From Paraburkholderia aromaticivorans (GTDB taxonomy: Bacteria; Pseudomonadota; Gammaproteobacteria; Burkholderiales; Burkholderiaceae): DNA of 64,000 nucleotides. This document shows positions 37,327 to 46,079 of this stretch, piece after piece. The position numbers and the translations under genes are program-made. The notes beneath the pieces were generated by a model, which saw nothing but the letters and a program-made list of their open reading frames with translations, had not been told where the DNA came from and made no database searches. Position 1 is the first letter of the stretch. Every line of letters starts with the position of its first letter. The DNA lies in contig NZ_CP022989.1 in the NCBI RefSeq assembly GCF_002278075.1, forward strand, positions 372,001 to 436,000, in the 5' to 3' direction.

Positions 37327-37695
37327 ATGTCCGATTCCTCGCTCCTGGAGCAGGTCAAGCGTTGCGCCGAGAAGATCGGATGCAACGACATGATGCGCGC
37401 CATCATGGCCACGGTCTGGCTCGAATTTGATCAGTCCATTGCTCCGTACCCGTCGCATCCATTCCGGCTGCAGGACCTTGATGTGGCTTTGCTTGCAGGC
37501 TTTGTCGAAGCGCGCTCGAAGCGATGCGTTGATGTTGAGTTTCTTCTCCTGGAAATCACCTGCATCAGGATGGTGTTACTGGAATCCGGTTTCCTTCACA
37601 ACCAGCTAACTGGACTCAGTGTTCGAGTCAAACGTCATCGGCTTGCCAATGATGAGAATGGTAAGTATCGGTTCGCAAAAACGCTTTGTATTTGA
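37327..37695 (+). CDS. Hypothetical protein downstream of the recombinase
   Basis: The 122-residue protein has no recognised domain. It is mixed helical, with LLEITCIRMVLLESGFLHNQL as a possible amphipathic helix. It begins ten bases after the recombinase stop, so both are probably on one transcript. Its stop codon lies just before the 13-bp repeat at the left edge of the IS30-family element. It may be an accessory factor of the recombinase, but this is a guess from position. Confidence 0.5.
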   Translation: MSDSSLLEQVKRCAEKIGCNDMMRAIMATVWLEFDQSIAPYPSHPFRLQDLDVALLAGFVEARSKRCVDVEFLLLEITCIRMVLLESGFLHNQLTGLSVRVKRHRLANDENGKYRFAKTLCI

Positions 37696-37708
37696 CCGGA
37701 TCCGAAAA
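37696..37708 (+). repeat. 13-bp direct repeat flanking the IS30-family element, left copy
   Basis: CCGGATCCGAAAA occurs here and again at 38801-38813 in the same orientation, on either side of the IS30-family element. It starts two bases outside the left inverted repeat, but the right copy lies 15 bases outside the right inverted repeat. It is not a normal IS30 target duplication, which is usually 2-3 bp. Confidence 0.6.
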
Positions 37709-37710
37709 GG

Positions 37711-38785
37711 TGAAGCGCAACAGCGGGATTAATGTTTAGAGTTTAGAGTTTGGCTTGCTGATGCGAGGGTCGCGGCGAAGACCTCGAATGGTGAATGGAA
37801 GTTGTGAGTTGCACGAGGCCGGCTATTCAGGCTGTCGGCGATGGCGTCGAGTTCGTCCTGACTGTAGACCGAAAGGTCGGTGCCTTTGGGCAGATACTGT
37901 CGCAGCAGCCCGTTGGTGTTTTCGCAGGTGCCGCGCTGCCATGGACTGTGCGGGTCGCAAAAGTACACGTTCACGCCGGTTGCGGCCGTGAGCTCCTTGT
38001 GGCGCGACATTTCTTTGCCCTGGTCATAAGTGAAGCTCTGCCGCAGTGGCGCGACAATCGAATTAAGTTTGGCGGAGAAGCCCGCCAGCGCTGAAGCTGC
38101 GGTGGCGTCTTCCATCTTTGCGAGCAGCACCAGGCGGCTGGTCCGTTCAACCAGAACGCCGACCGAGGACTGGTTGCCCGCGCCCTTGATGAAGTCGCCT
38201 TCCCAGTGTCCGGGCAGCAGTCGGTCCTCGATTTCGGGCGGCCGCACATGAATACTGACCATGTCAGGAATCTGTCCGCGTCGGTCTGTGCCGCGTGTAC
38301 GCGGCATGCGCGTGCTGTGACCATGGCGCAGGCACGCAATGAGCTGACGGCGCAGTTCGCCGCGCGGCTGGGCGTAGATGGCCGTGTAGATGGTTTCGTG
38401 CGAAACCTGCTGGGTCGGGTCGGTCGGATACATACGTTTCAGTGTGCCCGATATCTGCTGGGGTGACCATTTCCACTCAAGCAGGGTGAGAACGATGCGC
38501 CAGCAGACGCTTTGCAGGCAAAGCTTTGTGGGGCGGCGCCCCGCGCTGCGGCGTGAGGCGCTGAGCGCTTCAGCCGGTATCGATGCGTAGCCTGCCGGAT
38601 AGCCGTTTCGCGTCAGTTCACGGCTAACGGTGGCCGGCGAGCGCCCGAGTATCCGGGCCATGGCCCGGATACTCGAACCCTGCAGATGCAGGCTTGCAAT
38701 GGTCAGGCGCTCTTCAGGTTGTAGTTGCTGGTACTGGGTTCTTTCGTGCATCGCAACACCTTATACGAAACGGTGTTGCACTTCA
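37711..38785 (-). mobile_element. IS30-family insertion sequence
   Basis: An element of about 1,075 bp is bounded by imperfect 15-bp inverted repeats, TGAAGCGCAACAGCG at 37711-37725 and the complement of TGAAGTGCAACACCG at 38771-38785, with two mismatches. It encodes one full transposase on the minus strand. The size fits the IS30 family. Both ends and the reading frame appear intact, so it may still be active. Confidence 0.8.
37729..38751 (-). CDS. IS30-family transposase
   Basis: The 340-residue protein has an N-terminal helix-turn-helix (LTIASLHLQGSSIRAMARILGRSPATVSREL) that binds the element ends. The DDE core of the family follows: GHWEGDFIKG for the first Asp, TYDQGKE for the second, and DPHSPWQRGTCENTNGLLR for the Glu. 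The KGTDLS segment after the Glu is typical of IS30. Length and motifs are complete, with no frameshift. It starts 34 bp inside the right end of the element. Confidence 0.92.
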   Translation of the reverse strand: MHERTQYQQLQPEERLTIASLHLQGSSIRAMARILGRSPATVSRELTRNGYPAGYASIPAEALSASRRSAGRRPTKLCLQSVCWRIVLTLLEWKWSPQQISGTLKRMYPTDPTQQVSHETIYTAIYAQPRGELRRQLIACLRHGHSTRMPRTRGTDRRGQIPDMVSIHVRPPEIEDRLLPGHWEGDFIKGAGNQSSVGVLVERTSRLVLLAKMEDATAASALAGFSAKLNSIVAPLRQSFTYDQGKEMSRHKELTAATGVNVYFCDPHSPWQRGTCENTNGLLRQYLPKGTDLSVYSQDELDAIADSLNSRPRATHNFHSPFEVFAATLASASQTLNSKH

Positions 38786-38800
38786 GATTTGAGGCCGCCA

Positions 38801-38813
38801 CCGGATCCGAAAA
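38801..38813 (+). repeat. 13-bp direct repeat flanking the IS30-family element, right copy
   Basis: This is a perfect second copy of CCGGATCCGAAAA found at 37696-37708. Fifteen bases separate it from the right inverted repeat. Confidence 0.6.
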
Positions 38814-39308
38814 CCCGATCAGCCTAAGACGCTTCACAACACAAGAAAGATGCTGCTCCATTGAGAACGCCGCCGCGTTCCGGACCCTAACGAGATTATG
38901 AGTAATAGTCCCAGCGACGAGAAAAAAAGGGGCGCCGAGAGGCACCTTCGCATGGAAGGCGTAGGAAGCAAGGACGACGCCCAATGGAGCGGTTCCGCTC
39001 GTTCGGGGTCGATGCGTTAATAACGCGGGGTGTGCAAGAAATATAGCCTCCTCCATGTCATTCATCGCGCTGAAAGCCGCGAAAAAGAGCGCGCCTTTCC
39101 CCGCGCAAGAGACAGCCGATGTCGTCGAAAGCGTGCTTGTGCTAACCAGGATCCGCACCCGTGGGCAGACGCGTAGCCCGATGAAAAGCGTACCCGTCGA
39201 TCAACGCCGCCGGATTCACGATACGGCCTCGGATACCGGTGCGCCCCTGGTTGTCGCTCACTAGTCGTTCCCTCGCCATTTGGCTTTGTTGGCACCGCTT
39301 TGCATGCA
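38814..39308. other. Island spacer between the IS30 element and the second NERD-like gene
   Basis: A minus-strand frame crosses this region into the IS30 end and would read LGVVLASYAFHAKVPLG and similar. It lacks a domain, and its 3' part is inside the insertion sequence. It could be a gene cut by the element, but I cannot support that. Confidence 0.3.
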
Positions 39309-39854
39309 TCAACCGTTCCCCCAGTCTGCACAGCGCCATTGCAAATGTGCGGCGATCGTCCTGGAGTCCAGATATCGCAGATGACTGTCGCGGAAGCGGT
39401 TCAACCGCGTGCGCATAAAATGGCGCAGCTCGAACCCTTGCAGGATTGTTTCCGGCAACGTGGGGTCAAGCGCACAATACAGGTCAGCAAATACGGCGAT
39501 GCACCCAACCGGACAGTTGTATTCGCCGAGTATCGGCCGCAGGTGTCGCAGAGCCGGTTTTGCCCTGCGCAACGGAGAAGTTTTAACGCAAACGACGCCA
39601 GAATTTTCACGCACGAGAAGCTCGTCTTCGTTCATCGAGCGCTTTACCGTTCCGATCCAATCGTACTGGTCGATGACGAACACTCCGAAGGGAGAGACAG
39701 CAAGACAATCTACCCAGGTCACTGGATTGAGCGTCCCAGGTGCGTGCTCCAGTACCACTCCGCGGCGTACAACGAATGCACCGTCGGACATTGCCTTCAG
39801 TATCGACGCAACCTGTTTTGCTAACGGTAAACACAAACTACGTCGATGCGCCAT
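39309..39854 (-). CDS. NERD-like protein with a degenerate catalytic motif
   Basis: The 181-residue protein aligns with the NERD protein at 32649 through LEHAPGTLNPVTWVDCLAVSPFGVFVIDQYDWIGTV and VKTSPLRRAKPALRHLRPIL. The Asp of the nuclease core is kept, but E-T-K is replaced by D-Q-Y, so a nuclease activity of the same kind is unlikely. It may bind DNA or a partner, or act as a regulator of its paralogue. The start is taken at ATG 39854, with a longer TTG start at 39878 possible. Its first 17 bases overlap the end of a 44-residue ORF with a very strong ribosome binding site, which suggests coupled translation. Confidence 0.6.
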   Translation of the reverse strand: MAHRRSLCLPLAKQVASILKAMSDGAFVVRRGVVLEHAPGTLNPVTWVDCLAVSPFGVFVIDQYDWIGTVKRSMNEDELLVRENSGVVCVKTSPLRRAKPALRHLRPILGEYNCPVGCIAVFADLYCALDPTLPETILQGFELRHFMRTRLNRFRDSHLRYLDSRTIAAHLQWRCADWGNG

Positions 39855-39972
39855 CCACCCATCGCGGTGGCCACCCAATTTTTTTCGGATCTTTAGTCAA
39901 GCTCCGATTGCAGGATGCGTCATTTGAGGCATCCTTTGCTGCGAGAGAAAGCAGCGCCTTAACGTGTTCCAT
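39838..39972 (-). CDS. 44-residue ORF upstream of and overlapping the NERD-like gene
   Basis: ATG 39972 is preceded by AAAGGAGAAAAA, a near-ideal ribosome binding site. The frame encodes a 44-residue polar peptide beginning MEHVKALLSLAAKDAS and ending WVDGAST. The stop lies 17 bases inside the NERD-like gene, the usual layout for translational coupling. No family is recognised. The N-terminal half could form an amphipathic helix. Confidence 0.5.
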   Translation of the reverse strand: MEHVKALLSLAAKDASNDASCNRSLTKDPKKIGWPPRWVDGAST

Positions 39973-41120
39973 TTTTTCTCCTTTCGTTGACTACAGAGTG
40001 TCGGCCAAAAACTCACCTCCGGCCTGCGTGTATGCATTACAGATTTCATCTGGATTGCTAATGTTTTGACTGCGACGTTGAGTCACGTTAGCCGTACGTT
40101 CGATCTCTGCAGACGGCGCGCCTGGTACGATCTACTCGCAATTCCATATGCGATCATGGTTGCGCGCGTCGATGACGTAGCGGTCCAAAGTCTGCAGGTG
40201 CTGCAATCCTGAGGTTGTCCGTCAGGCCGTGGACTTCGGAAGTTGGCGAGTTCGCAAGGTCGATTAACCGGCCGCTGGCATTCACCTCGCTGAGTAGAAC
40301 AACTTTCAGTAAGTTCAGCATGCCATGTGCAGGCGAAAGTCAAGGCAACGCTTCGGGAAAAGAAGCAACTGAAGCGCGATCGGCTGCGACCTTCTTGTTA
40401 GTCGCCGGGGTAGCGGCCGTTGGCTTTTATTCCGTGACGAGCGGCAGCTCAGGTGTGAACCCAAGGAAGGACACGAGCGTGAAGCCTGAGGAAAAGGCAG
40501 GATTGAAGCAGGTCGGGCGCCGGAACCGCAGCCAGGGCAGCGTTACAAAGCACAGCTTAAATGACGACGCCACGCCTTGGACTGTATCAAGCTGCCCCAG
40601 GGGAACATCGTCGACAACCGCGCATTGTGCGGAAGCCCTGTCGCGTCATTGGGACCAAGGTCGACCCAGGCGGGCACGCGCTTTTCATGTGCAGTGGCTT
40701 TCCACATACTGTGAAGTGCCGATAGCTTTCATCCTCGCAGCGGCTACCGGTCATCGCGTGGCATTAACGTCCTGAGAAGACGCGCTCTTATCCAGCTCGT
40801 CACGCCAGAGCCTCCAATCGGGGAATTGTTTAAAGTACGACGTTCCAGGCGATAACGCGTTATGACGACTTTGTGAGAAAGACCGCAAATTTCGCCGTCT
40901 TTCGCCCACTTGCTCCGACGGAATCATGCGCCGCAACCAGGCCTGGGGTTCTTTCGATCAGCGGATGAGACGCGGCGCGCGACGGGCTGAGCACGCCGCC
41001 ATTGGGGCAACGGTCCGACTCGGCAAAAGTCGAGGGCCGCTGCCGATCTCAGGCATCTGCCTGGTATCACCCTGAACGGCGCCTCCGTGTTTGGTCACTG
41101 AGGATTTGCGCCTCGTAGCG
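39973..41120. other. Island region with at most weak coding signals
   Basis: A plus-strand frame from ATG 40320 to 40775 would encode a protein with one membrane helix (FLLVAGVAAVGFYSV) and a basic tail, but its ribosome binding site is poor and its C-terminal half looks random. A minus-strand frame at 40751-40936 is equally weak. I regard these as possible remnants. The IS3-family element begins at 41126. Confidence 0.3.
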
Positions 41121-41125
41121 CCTGT
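41121..41125 (+). repeat. 5-bp target duplication, left copy (CCTGT)
   Basis: CCTGT directly precedes the left inverted repeat and is matched by CCTGT at 42533-42537 directly after the second copy of the right end. Five bases is a normal duplication length for IS2-like elements. Confidence 0.75.
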
Positions 41126-41162
41126 TGGAGTTGCCCCTGTAACTCAGGACACTCGGACACCG

Positions 41163-41999
41163 TTAAGTTGATGAGGCAGCGGTTCGCCGGAACTCCCGGG
41201 GAGAACGGTACTTCAGTGCCTTATGCGGGTGGCGTTCGTTGTAGTGCTCAAATGCGCCGGCCAGATGTGAGAGCGCGGTTGGCACATCGGGCTTGTGCAT
41301 AAAGGCAATGTAATCGTGCTTGATTGTCTTCACGAACGACTCGGCCATGCCGTTACTTTGCGGCGAACGAACGGGCGTAGTCAACGGCTCCAGGCCCAGT
41401 TTTCGAGCGAAACTGCGCGTGCGATGGTCGATGTAGGCAGAGCCGTTGTCCGACAGCCATTCGATGGGTGCGCCTGCCTGCGTCGTGCCGAAGCGTTGCT
41501 CGACCGCTGCGAGCATCACATCACGCACGACGTCGCCGCTATGGCCGCCGGTAGTCGCTGCCCAGCTAATAGCCTCCCGGTCATGGCAGTCCAGCGCAAA
41601 CGTCACGCGCAACGGCGAGCCGTCGTCACAACGGAACTCGAAGCCGTCCGAGCACCAACGGACATTACTCTGGTCAACGGCGATGCGTCCGTCATGCCGG
41701 CGGGTATCGCGACGTTGGCCAAGGCGCCGAAGCAGCAGTTGATGGTCGCGCATGACGCGATAGACCCGCTTGGCGTTCACGCACGGCGCACCAGTCATTT
41801 CGTGACTACGTCGCAGCAGTGCCCAGACTCGCCGGTATCCATAAGTCGGCAAGCCCGCCACGTGCTCCTGGATTGCAGCGACCAGCTCCGTGTCGTCGGT
41901 CTGTCGGGCGCGGCGGCCGTCCAGCCAGTCCGGGGAGCGGGCTTTTCTGACTGCCAAAGCAGAGCGCGCTACGCCGAGAACATCGCAGACCGTTTTCAT
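41163..41999 (-). CDS. IS3-family transposase OrfB (rve/DDE catalytic domain)
   Basis: The catalytic part of the transposase has an HTH_21-like segment ([16 protein letters not shown]) followed by an integrase core. The DDE residues are likely Asp in [10 protein letters not shown], Asp in [10 protein letters not shown] and Glu in [15 protein letters not shown]. The C-terminus has [18 protein letters not shown], typical of the family. ATG 41999 overlaps the OrfA stop (ATGA). The full enzyme is expected as an OrfAB fusion made by -1 frameshifting at 42038-42044. All parts are intact. Confidence 0.92.
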   Translation of the reverse strand: MKTVCDVLGVARSALAVRKARSPDWLDGRRARQTDDTELVAAIQEHVAGLPTYGYRRVWALLRRSHEMTGAPCVNAKRVYRVMRDHQLLLRRLGQRRDTRRHDGRIAVDQSNVRWCSDGFEFRCDDGSPLRVTFALDCHDREAISWAATTGGHSGDVVRDVMLAAVEQRFGTTQAGAPIEWLSDNGSAYIDHRTRSFARKLGLEPLTTPVRSPQSNGMAESFVKTIKHDYIAFMHKPDVPTALSHLAGAFEHYNERHPHKALKYRSPREFRRTAASST

Positions 42000-42397
42000 T
42001 GGTCGTCCCCGGGCAGTAAGGGCGAGCGCGCAATCCAGTTTTTTGAGCGGCCATACTCGACTGCTTCCTTCAGGATTTCTGCCTCCTGCGTCTTCTTGCC
42101 AAGCAGACGCTGCAGCTCCCTGATTTCCTTCATCGCTGCGGCTAACTGCGAGGCCGGCACCACGGCTTCTCCAGCCTTCACCGCAGCCAGGCTGCCTTCC
42201 TCGTATTGCTTGCGCCACGCAAACACCTGGTTTGGGTTGACCCCGTGTCGCCGGGCAACCGCTGAAACCGTTGCTCCCGGCTCCAGGGTTTCCTGCACGA
42301 TGGCCACTTTCTCCTGGACCGAACGTCGACGACGGCGCTCCGGCTCGGTCAGAACTTCAATGCTTTCCACGATTTGCCTAGGCTTGAAACTAGTCAC
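41996..42397 (-). CDS. IS3-family transposase OrfA (HTH protein)
   Basis: The 133-residue protein has a helix-turn-helix ([25 protein letters not shown], residues ~43-67) that recognises the element ends. A leucine-zipper-like helix follows ([21 protein letters not shown]) for multimer formation. It belongs to the IS2/ISL3-like OrfA type (HTH_Tnp_1). Near its 3' end the frame contains AAAAAAC, where part of the ribosomes should slip to make OrfAB. Confidence 0.92.
   Translation of the reverse strand: MTSFKPRQIVESIEVLTEPERRRRRSVQEKVAIVQETLEPGATVSAVARRHGVNPNQVFAWRKQYEEGSLAAVKAGEAVVPASQLAAAMKEIRELQRLLGKKTQEAEILKEAVEYGRSKNWIARSPLLPGDDQ
42038..42044 (-). promoter_or_regulatory. Programmed -1 frameshift site (A AAA AAC)
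   Basis: Read on the minus strand, OrfA codons TCA AAA AAC contain the heptamer A-AAA-AAC in the X-XXY-YYZ phase required for -1 slippage. The -1 frame continues without stop into OrfB (CTC AAA AAA CTG). This matches the known expression mode of IS3-family transposases. Confidence 0.8.
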
Positions 42398-42532
42398 AAG
42401 ATTCCCTCTTATTTTAAGGGGTGCCTCGTGTCCTGAGAATCAAGGGGCTACTCCATAGGCTTGAAACTAGTCACAAGATTCCCTCTTATTTTAAGGGGTG
42501 CCTCGTGTCCTGAGAATCAAGGGGCTACTCCA
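42379..42532. repeat. Perfect tandem duplication of 77 bp at the right end of the IS3-family element
   Basis: Positions 42379-42455 and 42456-42532 are identical. Each unit ends in the right inverted repeat (CTACTCCA on the plus strand) and starts inside the first codons of OrfA. The outer copy, not the inner one, abuts the CCTGT target duplication. Confidence 0.95.
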
Positions 42533-42537
42533 CCTGT

Positions 42538-43290
42538 CAACCGGCAATCCCGTCGCAACTGCCGGAGCTTGCTGTGCGCGCCAGCCATCCGTTGGGCGCG
42601 CGTAGCGAAACACCGGGCACATCGTGCGTCAGATGCGCACACAATAACGGTCGTATATATACCCGAGACCCAGTTTCACGTTGACGCCTCTGCGAGGAGT
42701 ACATGCGGCACAATCTTCGGCATAGTGACGTCGTGATCCACGACTGCGGTATAGGATACCCTCGTGGCCCCAAGTTCAGACACGAGGGCCGTGCCGTGCG
42801 ATGTGGCATCGCCCACGACAACACGCATCAACGAGGAACTCCGGATTTGTCCGCACCTGCGAGTCAAGGCGATCAGCCGTGGATTCCGGATACCCGTTTT
42901 AATCCGCGAACCAACGTTCCCGGTCTGTATCGACGAGCGGCGGAATTGTACTTGGCGAGAGCGCCTAAGTGTTTCCAATTGGGAGGGTGATGTAAAATTG
43001 GAAACAAATCGACGTCAACAAAAACAACACCTCTTCAATAGGTTAGCGATCCCCCAATTAGGGTCATGTTGTAACGTGTTATAGGCACTCGGGCGTTTCG
43101 CTCATCCTTCAAGCGACAGGGGCGTTTTCTCCGCTCTGGGAGGGAAGCATCATGACCGACGCTCGCCGGGCCGGAATATGATCGAAACGCGGCGTCGCCG
43201 GTGCCGGCGCAAATGTCTACGTGTCCCCGATGAACTGTAGCTCACTGGATGAATTCCGCTGGTTGATGCGAGCGCGAGCAGACCGCGATG
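42538..43290. other. Island region without a supported gene
   Basis: About 750 bp with composition lower in GC than the flanks. Short overlapping frames on both strands have no domains. I see no terminator, tRNA or repeat structure. Confidence 0.35.
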
Positions 43291-43756
43291 CTAGCGAAGC
43301 CGCGTTGCTTTCAGGTTCTGAAGAAGAGCCAGTTCAGCATGGGGGCTGGTGAGCGCGTGGTAAGTGAGAATAGCGCCCATCGCCAGAACCGCCAGCAGTT
43401 GAGGCACGAGATCATGGCGGTGACGGTAGGCTGCGCGGATATATTCGATCGGGGACATGTGGTTTCTCACGTGGTGTATCTCACCGGCGCGGTAAGAGCC
43501 AAGTCCAGTATGGCCGTTGGCATGGGAAGTCAGATCACCACCGGCTCCGTTCAGGCAGATCGTCAATGCGGCTGCAGCCGTATCTTCGAAGGAGCGTTCT
43601 TCGCACCGCCTGTGGCCGGGATGCGGGGAAATTGCACTGCGGAACATCATCGATATAGACGAAATGGGCGAGTCGCTGGAGGGTGCGGTACCGGGCGGCG
43701 TCAATCAGCACGGGATCGATTGACCAGAAGTCACGCGCGGTAATTTTCCCGTCCAT
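43291..43756 (-). pseudogene. Possible frameshifted gene remnant with a C-terminal membrane helix
   Basis: Two overlapping minus-strand frames look protein-like in succession. From ATG 43756 the first reads MDGKITARDFWSIDPVLIDA and RTLQRLAHFVYIDDVP. The second, to 43291, reads IHHVRNHMSPIEYIRAAYRH and ends in a helix (LLAVLAMGAILTYHAL). A single shift near 43620-43660 would join them. No family is recognised. Alternatively only the last 55 residues (from ATG 43458) form a small membrane protein. Confidence 0.3.
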
Positions 43757-44131
43757 GACCTTTTGCGCGACAGCAAATTATGGCCCCTGGTTTTTTCGCG
43801 GTCTTTGGGCCTGCAGGAAAGCACTGCGAACGCTTATCGAGTATCGGACGGCGCTATTTCGTTCTGGATGTCTGTACACGGCACGGCAACCTCTCCCTCG
43901 AAGGATAAGATAGGGCGGATGCCGCAAGTGTTCTTCTTGGGCCTTCATGCGGCGTTCGCTGTTCCTGGATGCACTGCCAGAGATATGAATCAGCCAGCGC
44001 CGCAGCTACCGGCGAAAGTCGGCCGTCGACCAACGGGCAGCGGCCCAAAACTTGAGGCAGAGGCTTACGTAGTTCTACTTTCGAATCGTCTGGTTCGAAA
44101 AGCCAAAGCGGCACAAGAAACGAAGTAGATA
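43757..44131. other. Spacer between the island and the O-antigen locus
   Basis: No gene is supported in these 375 bp. A plus-strand frame at 43763-44128 has no domain. The O-antigen terminator follows at 44132-44161. Confidence 0.35.
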
Positions 44132-44161
44132 GAAAAAACGAAAGGCGCCCGGAGGCGCCTT
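44132..44161 (-). terminator. Rho-independent terminator at the end of the O-antigen transcript
   Basis: On the minus strand a perfect 8-bp stem (AAGGCGCC/GGCGCCTT, 44142-44161) with a TCCG loop is followed by a T-rich tract (plus strand AGAAAAAACG at 44131-44140). It lies about 35 bp after the wbpM-like stop codon and marks the end of the O-antigen gene run. Confidence 0.85.
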
Positions 44162-44196
44162 GTTTCCCACCAGCTATCTGCGCGCTGACTTTGACT

Positions 44197-46074
44197 TCAG
44201 GACACCCGCACAGCCGGTGCCACGCTATGCAACGCTGGCGCCGCAGCCGGCTGGTACTCCGGCACCCAGCGCCGCAGATCGCGCCGGACCTCCTGGTCGC
44301 TCGGCACACGATGCTGCATGAGCCAGGGAAGCAGTTCATCGAGGAGATTGTCGGGCGCTTCACGCGCCTGCGCGATGCGCAACTTCGGATGCGGCGTGCG
44401 CGTGGTCGCTTCATCGTCGGCGAGCAGTTCCTCGTAGAGCTTCTCGCCAGGGCGCAGCCCCGTGAACACGATGCGAATATGTTCCTCGCTGAAGCCATAC
44501 AGACGGATCAGGTCTCGCGCCAGATCGACGATCTTCACCGGCTCGCCCATGTCGAGGATGAAAATCTCGCCACCGTGTCCCATGCTCGACGCCTGCAACA
44601 CGAGTTGCGACGCTTCGGGGATCGTCATGAAAAAGCGCGTGATCTCCGGATGCGTGACCGTGACCGGCCCACCTTTGGCGATCTGCTGTTGAAACTTGGG
44701 AATGACGCTGCCTGCACTGCCGAGCACATTGCCGAACCGCACGGTCTCGAACTGCGTGCGCGTACTGGTCTGCTGCAGCGCCTGGCAAGCCATTTCCGCG
44801 AGACGCTTGCTCGCACCCATCACATTGGTCGGATTCACCGCCTTGTCGGTGGAGATCAGCACGAAGTGCTTCACGTCGTGGCGAATCGCGGCACGCGCGA
44901 CACGATACGTGCCGAGCACGTTGTTGCGCACCGCCTGCCACGCATTCAGCTCCTCCATCAGCGGCACGTGCTTGTACGCCGCCGCGTGAAAGAGAATGTG
45001 CGGCGTGTAGCGCGACAGCACCTGGTCGAGCAGCAAGGAGTCTTTTGCGTCGCCGATCACCGGCACCACGGAGAGCTTCGGGAAGCGCTCATGCAGTTCT
45101 TCCGTGAGGCGGTACATCGCATATTCGGACAGGTCGAAGGCAATCAGCTGGGCGGGTTCGAAGCGCAGAATCTGGCGGCACAGCTCCGAGCCGATCGAGC
45201 CGCCCGCGCCCGTCACCATCACCACGCGGCCGCTCAACAGCGCCTCCACGTGCGGCATGTCGATGCGCACCGGCTCGCGCCCCAGCAGGTCTTCCAGATC
45301 AATCTGACGAACGCGCGACAGGAACGCTTCGCCTTGTGTCAGCGTGGTCAATGCGGGCAACACCATGGCCCGCACGCCGGCGCGCACGCAAAGTGTCGCC
45401 ACGCGCCGCTGCGCATCGACCGACGCCGAAGGGATCGCGATGATCGCGTGCTCGACCTTCATATCGGTAGCCCAGTGCTGCAGATCGCTAATGGGCCCCC
45501 ACACCTTGTAGCCGTAGATTTCACGGCCCTGCTTGGCCGGATCGTCATCGAGCAGGCCGACCAGCCGCCATTCGCTCGAACGCGACAGTTCGCGGGCGAG
45601 GTTCGCGCCTGCATTGCCCGCGCCGAGCACGACCACGGGCTTGCCTTGTCCGACCAGCCCGCCGTAAAGATAGAACTCTTTGGATGCGCGATAGAGCGCG
45701 CGCGAACCGCCCATGGCGAGGAACAACAGAAGCGGGGACACCGCGAGGACGGAGCGCGGAATGATGGGATGCGGCTGGGCCATGACCGCCACCATCATCA
45801 TCGCGAATGCGCCGGTCAGCACGGCCTTCGCGATGCGCATCAGGTCCGGCAAACTCGCAAACACCCACATGCCCCGGTACAGGCCAAAGATGCGGAACAT
45901 CACACCGTAAACGGGGAGAGCCCAAACGAGGGTTCGGACAGCGCCAGACCAGAACTCGACCGGAACATAGCCATTGAAACGGATAAGATATGCGGCGAGC
46001 CAAGCGCCCGCGACCGCGCACAGGTCGAAGGCGAAGGCGCTAAACGATAGCCATGAGGCTTTGTGTCGAAACAT
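44197..46074 (-). CDS. WbpM/WbiI-like membrane nucleotide-sugar 4,6-dehydratase
   Basis: The ~625-residue protein has four N-terminal membrane helices, a first Rossmann domain (VVVLGAGNAGANLAREL) and a C-terminal catalytic Rossmann domain. The latter has VTGAGGSIGSELCRQI, HAAAYKHVPLME and STDKAVNPTNVMGASKR. Met replaces the usual catalytic Tyr before the Lys, as in WbpM-type enzymes. It should convert UDP-GlcNAc to a 4-keto-6-deoxy sugar, the precursor of QuiNAc or FucNAc. ATG 46074 has GAGGTG eight bases upstream and gives the family start MFRHKAS. A GTG at 46083 overlaps the stop of the WbpL-like gene. It is the last gene of the run before the terminator. Confidence 0.93.
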   Translation of the reverse strand: MFRHKASWLSFSAFAFDLCAVAGAWLAAYLIRFNGYVPVEFWSGAVRTLVWALPVYGVMFRIFGLYRGMWVFASLPDLMRIAKAVLTGAFAMMMVAVMAQPHPIIPRSVLAVSPLLLFLAMGGSRALYRASKEFYLYGGLVGQGKPVVVLGAGNAGANLARELSRSSEWRLVGLLDDDPAKQGREIYGYKVWGPISDLQHWATDMKVEHAIIAIPSASVDAQRRVATLCVRAGVRAMVLPALTTLTQGEAFLSRVRQIDLEDLLGREPVRIDMPHVEALLSGRVVMVTGAGGSIGSELCRQILRFEPAQLIAFDLSEYAMYRLTEELHERFPKLSVVPVIGDAKDSLLLDQVLSRYTPHILFHAAAYKHVPLMEELNAWQAVRNNVLGTYRVARAAIRHDVKHFVLISTDKAVNPTNVMGASKRLAEMACQALQQTSTRTQFETVRFGNVLGSAGSVIPKFQQQIAKGGPVTVTHPEITRFFMTIPEASQLVLQASSMGHGGEIFILDMGEPVKIVDLARDLIRLYGFSEEHIRIVFTGLRPGEKLYEELLADDEATTRTPHPKLRIAQAREAPDNLLDELLPWLMQHRVPSDQEVRRDLRRWVPEYQPAAAPALHSVAPAVRVS

Positions 46075-46079
46075 CGGCG

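Larger units (their letters stand above)
41126..42532 (-). mobile_element. IS3-family insertion sequence (IS2-like) with a tandemly duplicated right end
   Basis: The left end starts TGGAGTTGCCCCT at 41126. The right end, read on the minus strand, starts TGGAGTAGCCCCT at 42455 and again at 42532. Both ends share CTCAGGACAC further in. The basic element is 1,330 bp, right for the IS2 group. A perfect 5-bp direct repeat, CCTGT, lies at 41121-41125 and 42533-42537, so the target duplication encloses the element including the extra right end. OrfA and OrfB are complete, with a frameshift site. Confidence 0.9.

Noticed and set aside
38814..39158. Minus-strand frame that might be a gene cut by the IS30 element
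   Set aside because: No domain or conserved pattern is visible, so truncation of a real gene cannot be supported.
40320..40775. Possible single-helix membrane protein
   Set aside because: The first 50 residues look plausible, but the ribosome binding site is weak and the second half reads like random sequence.
44191..46050. A 619-residue open frame on the plus strand
   Set aside because: It lies exactly opposite the wbpM-like gene. Its His/Arg-rich composition is typical of the antisense of a high-GC gene, and it has no domain.
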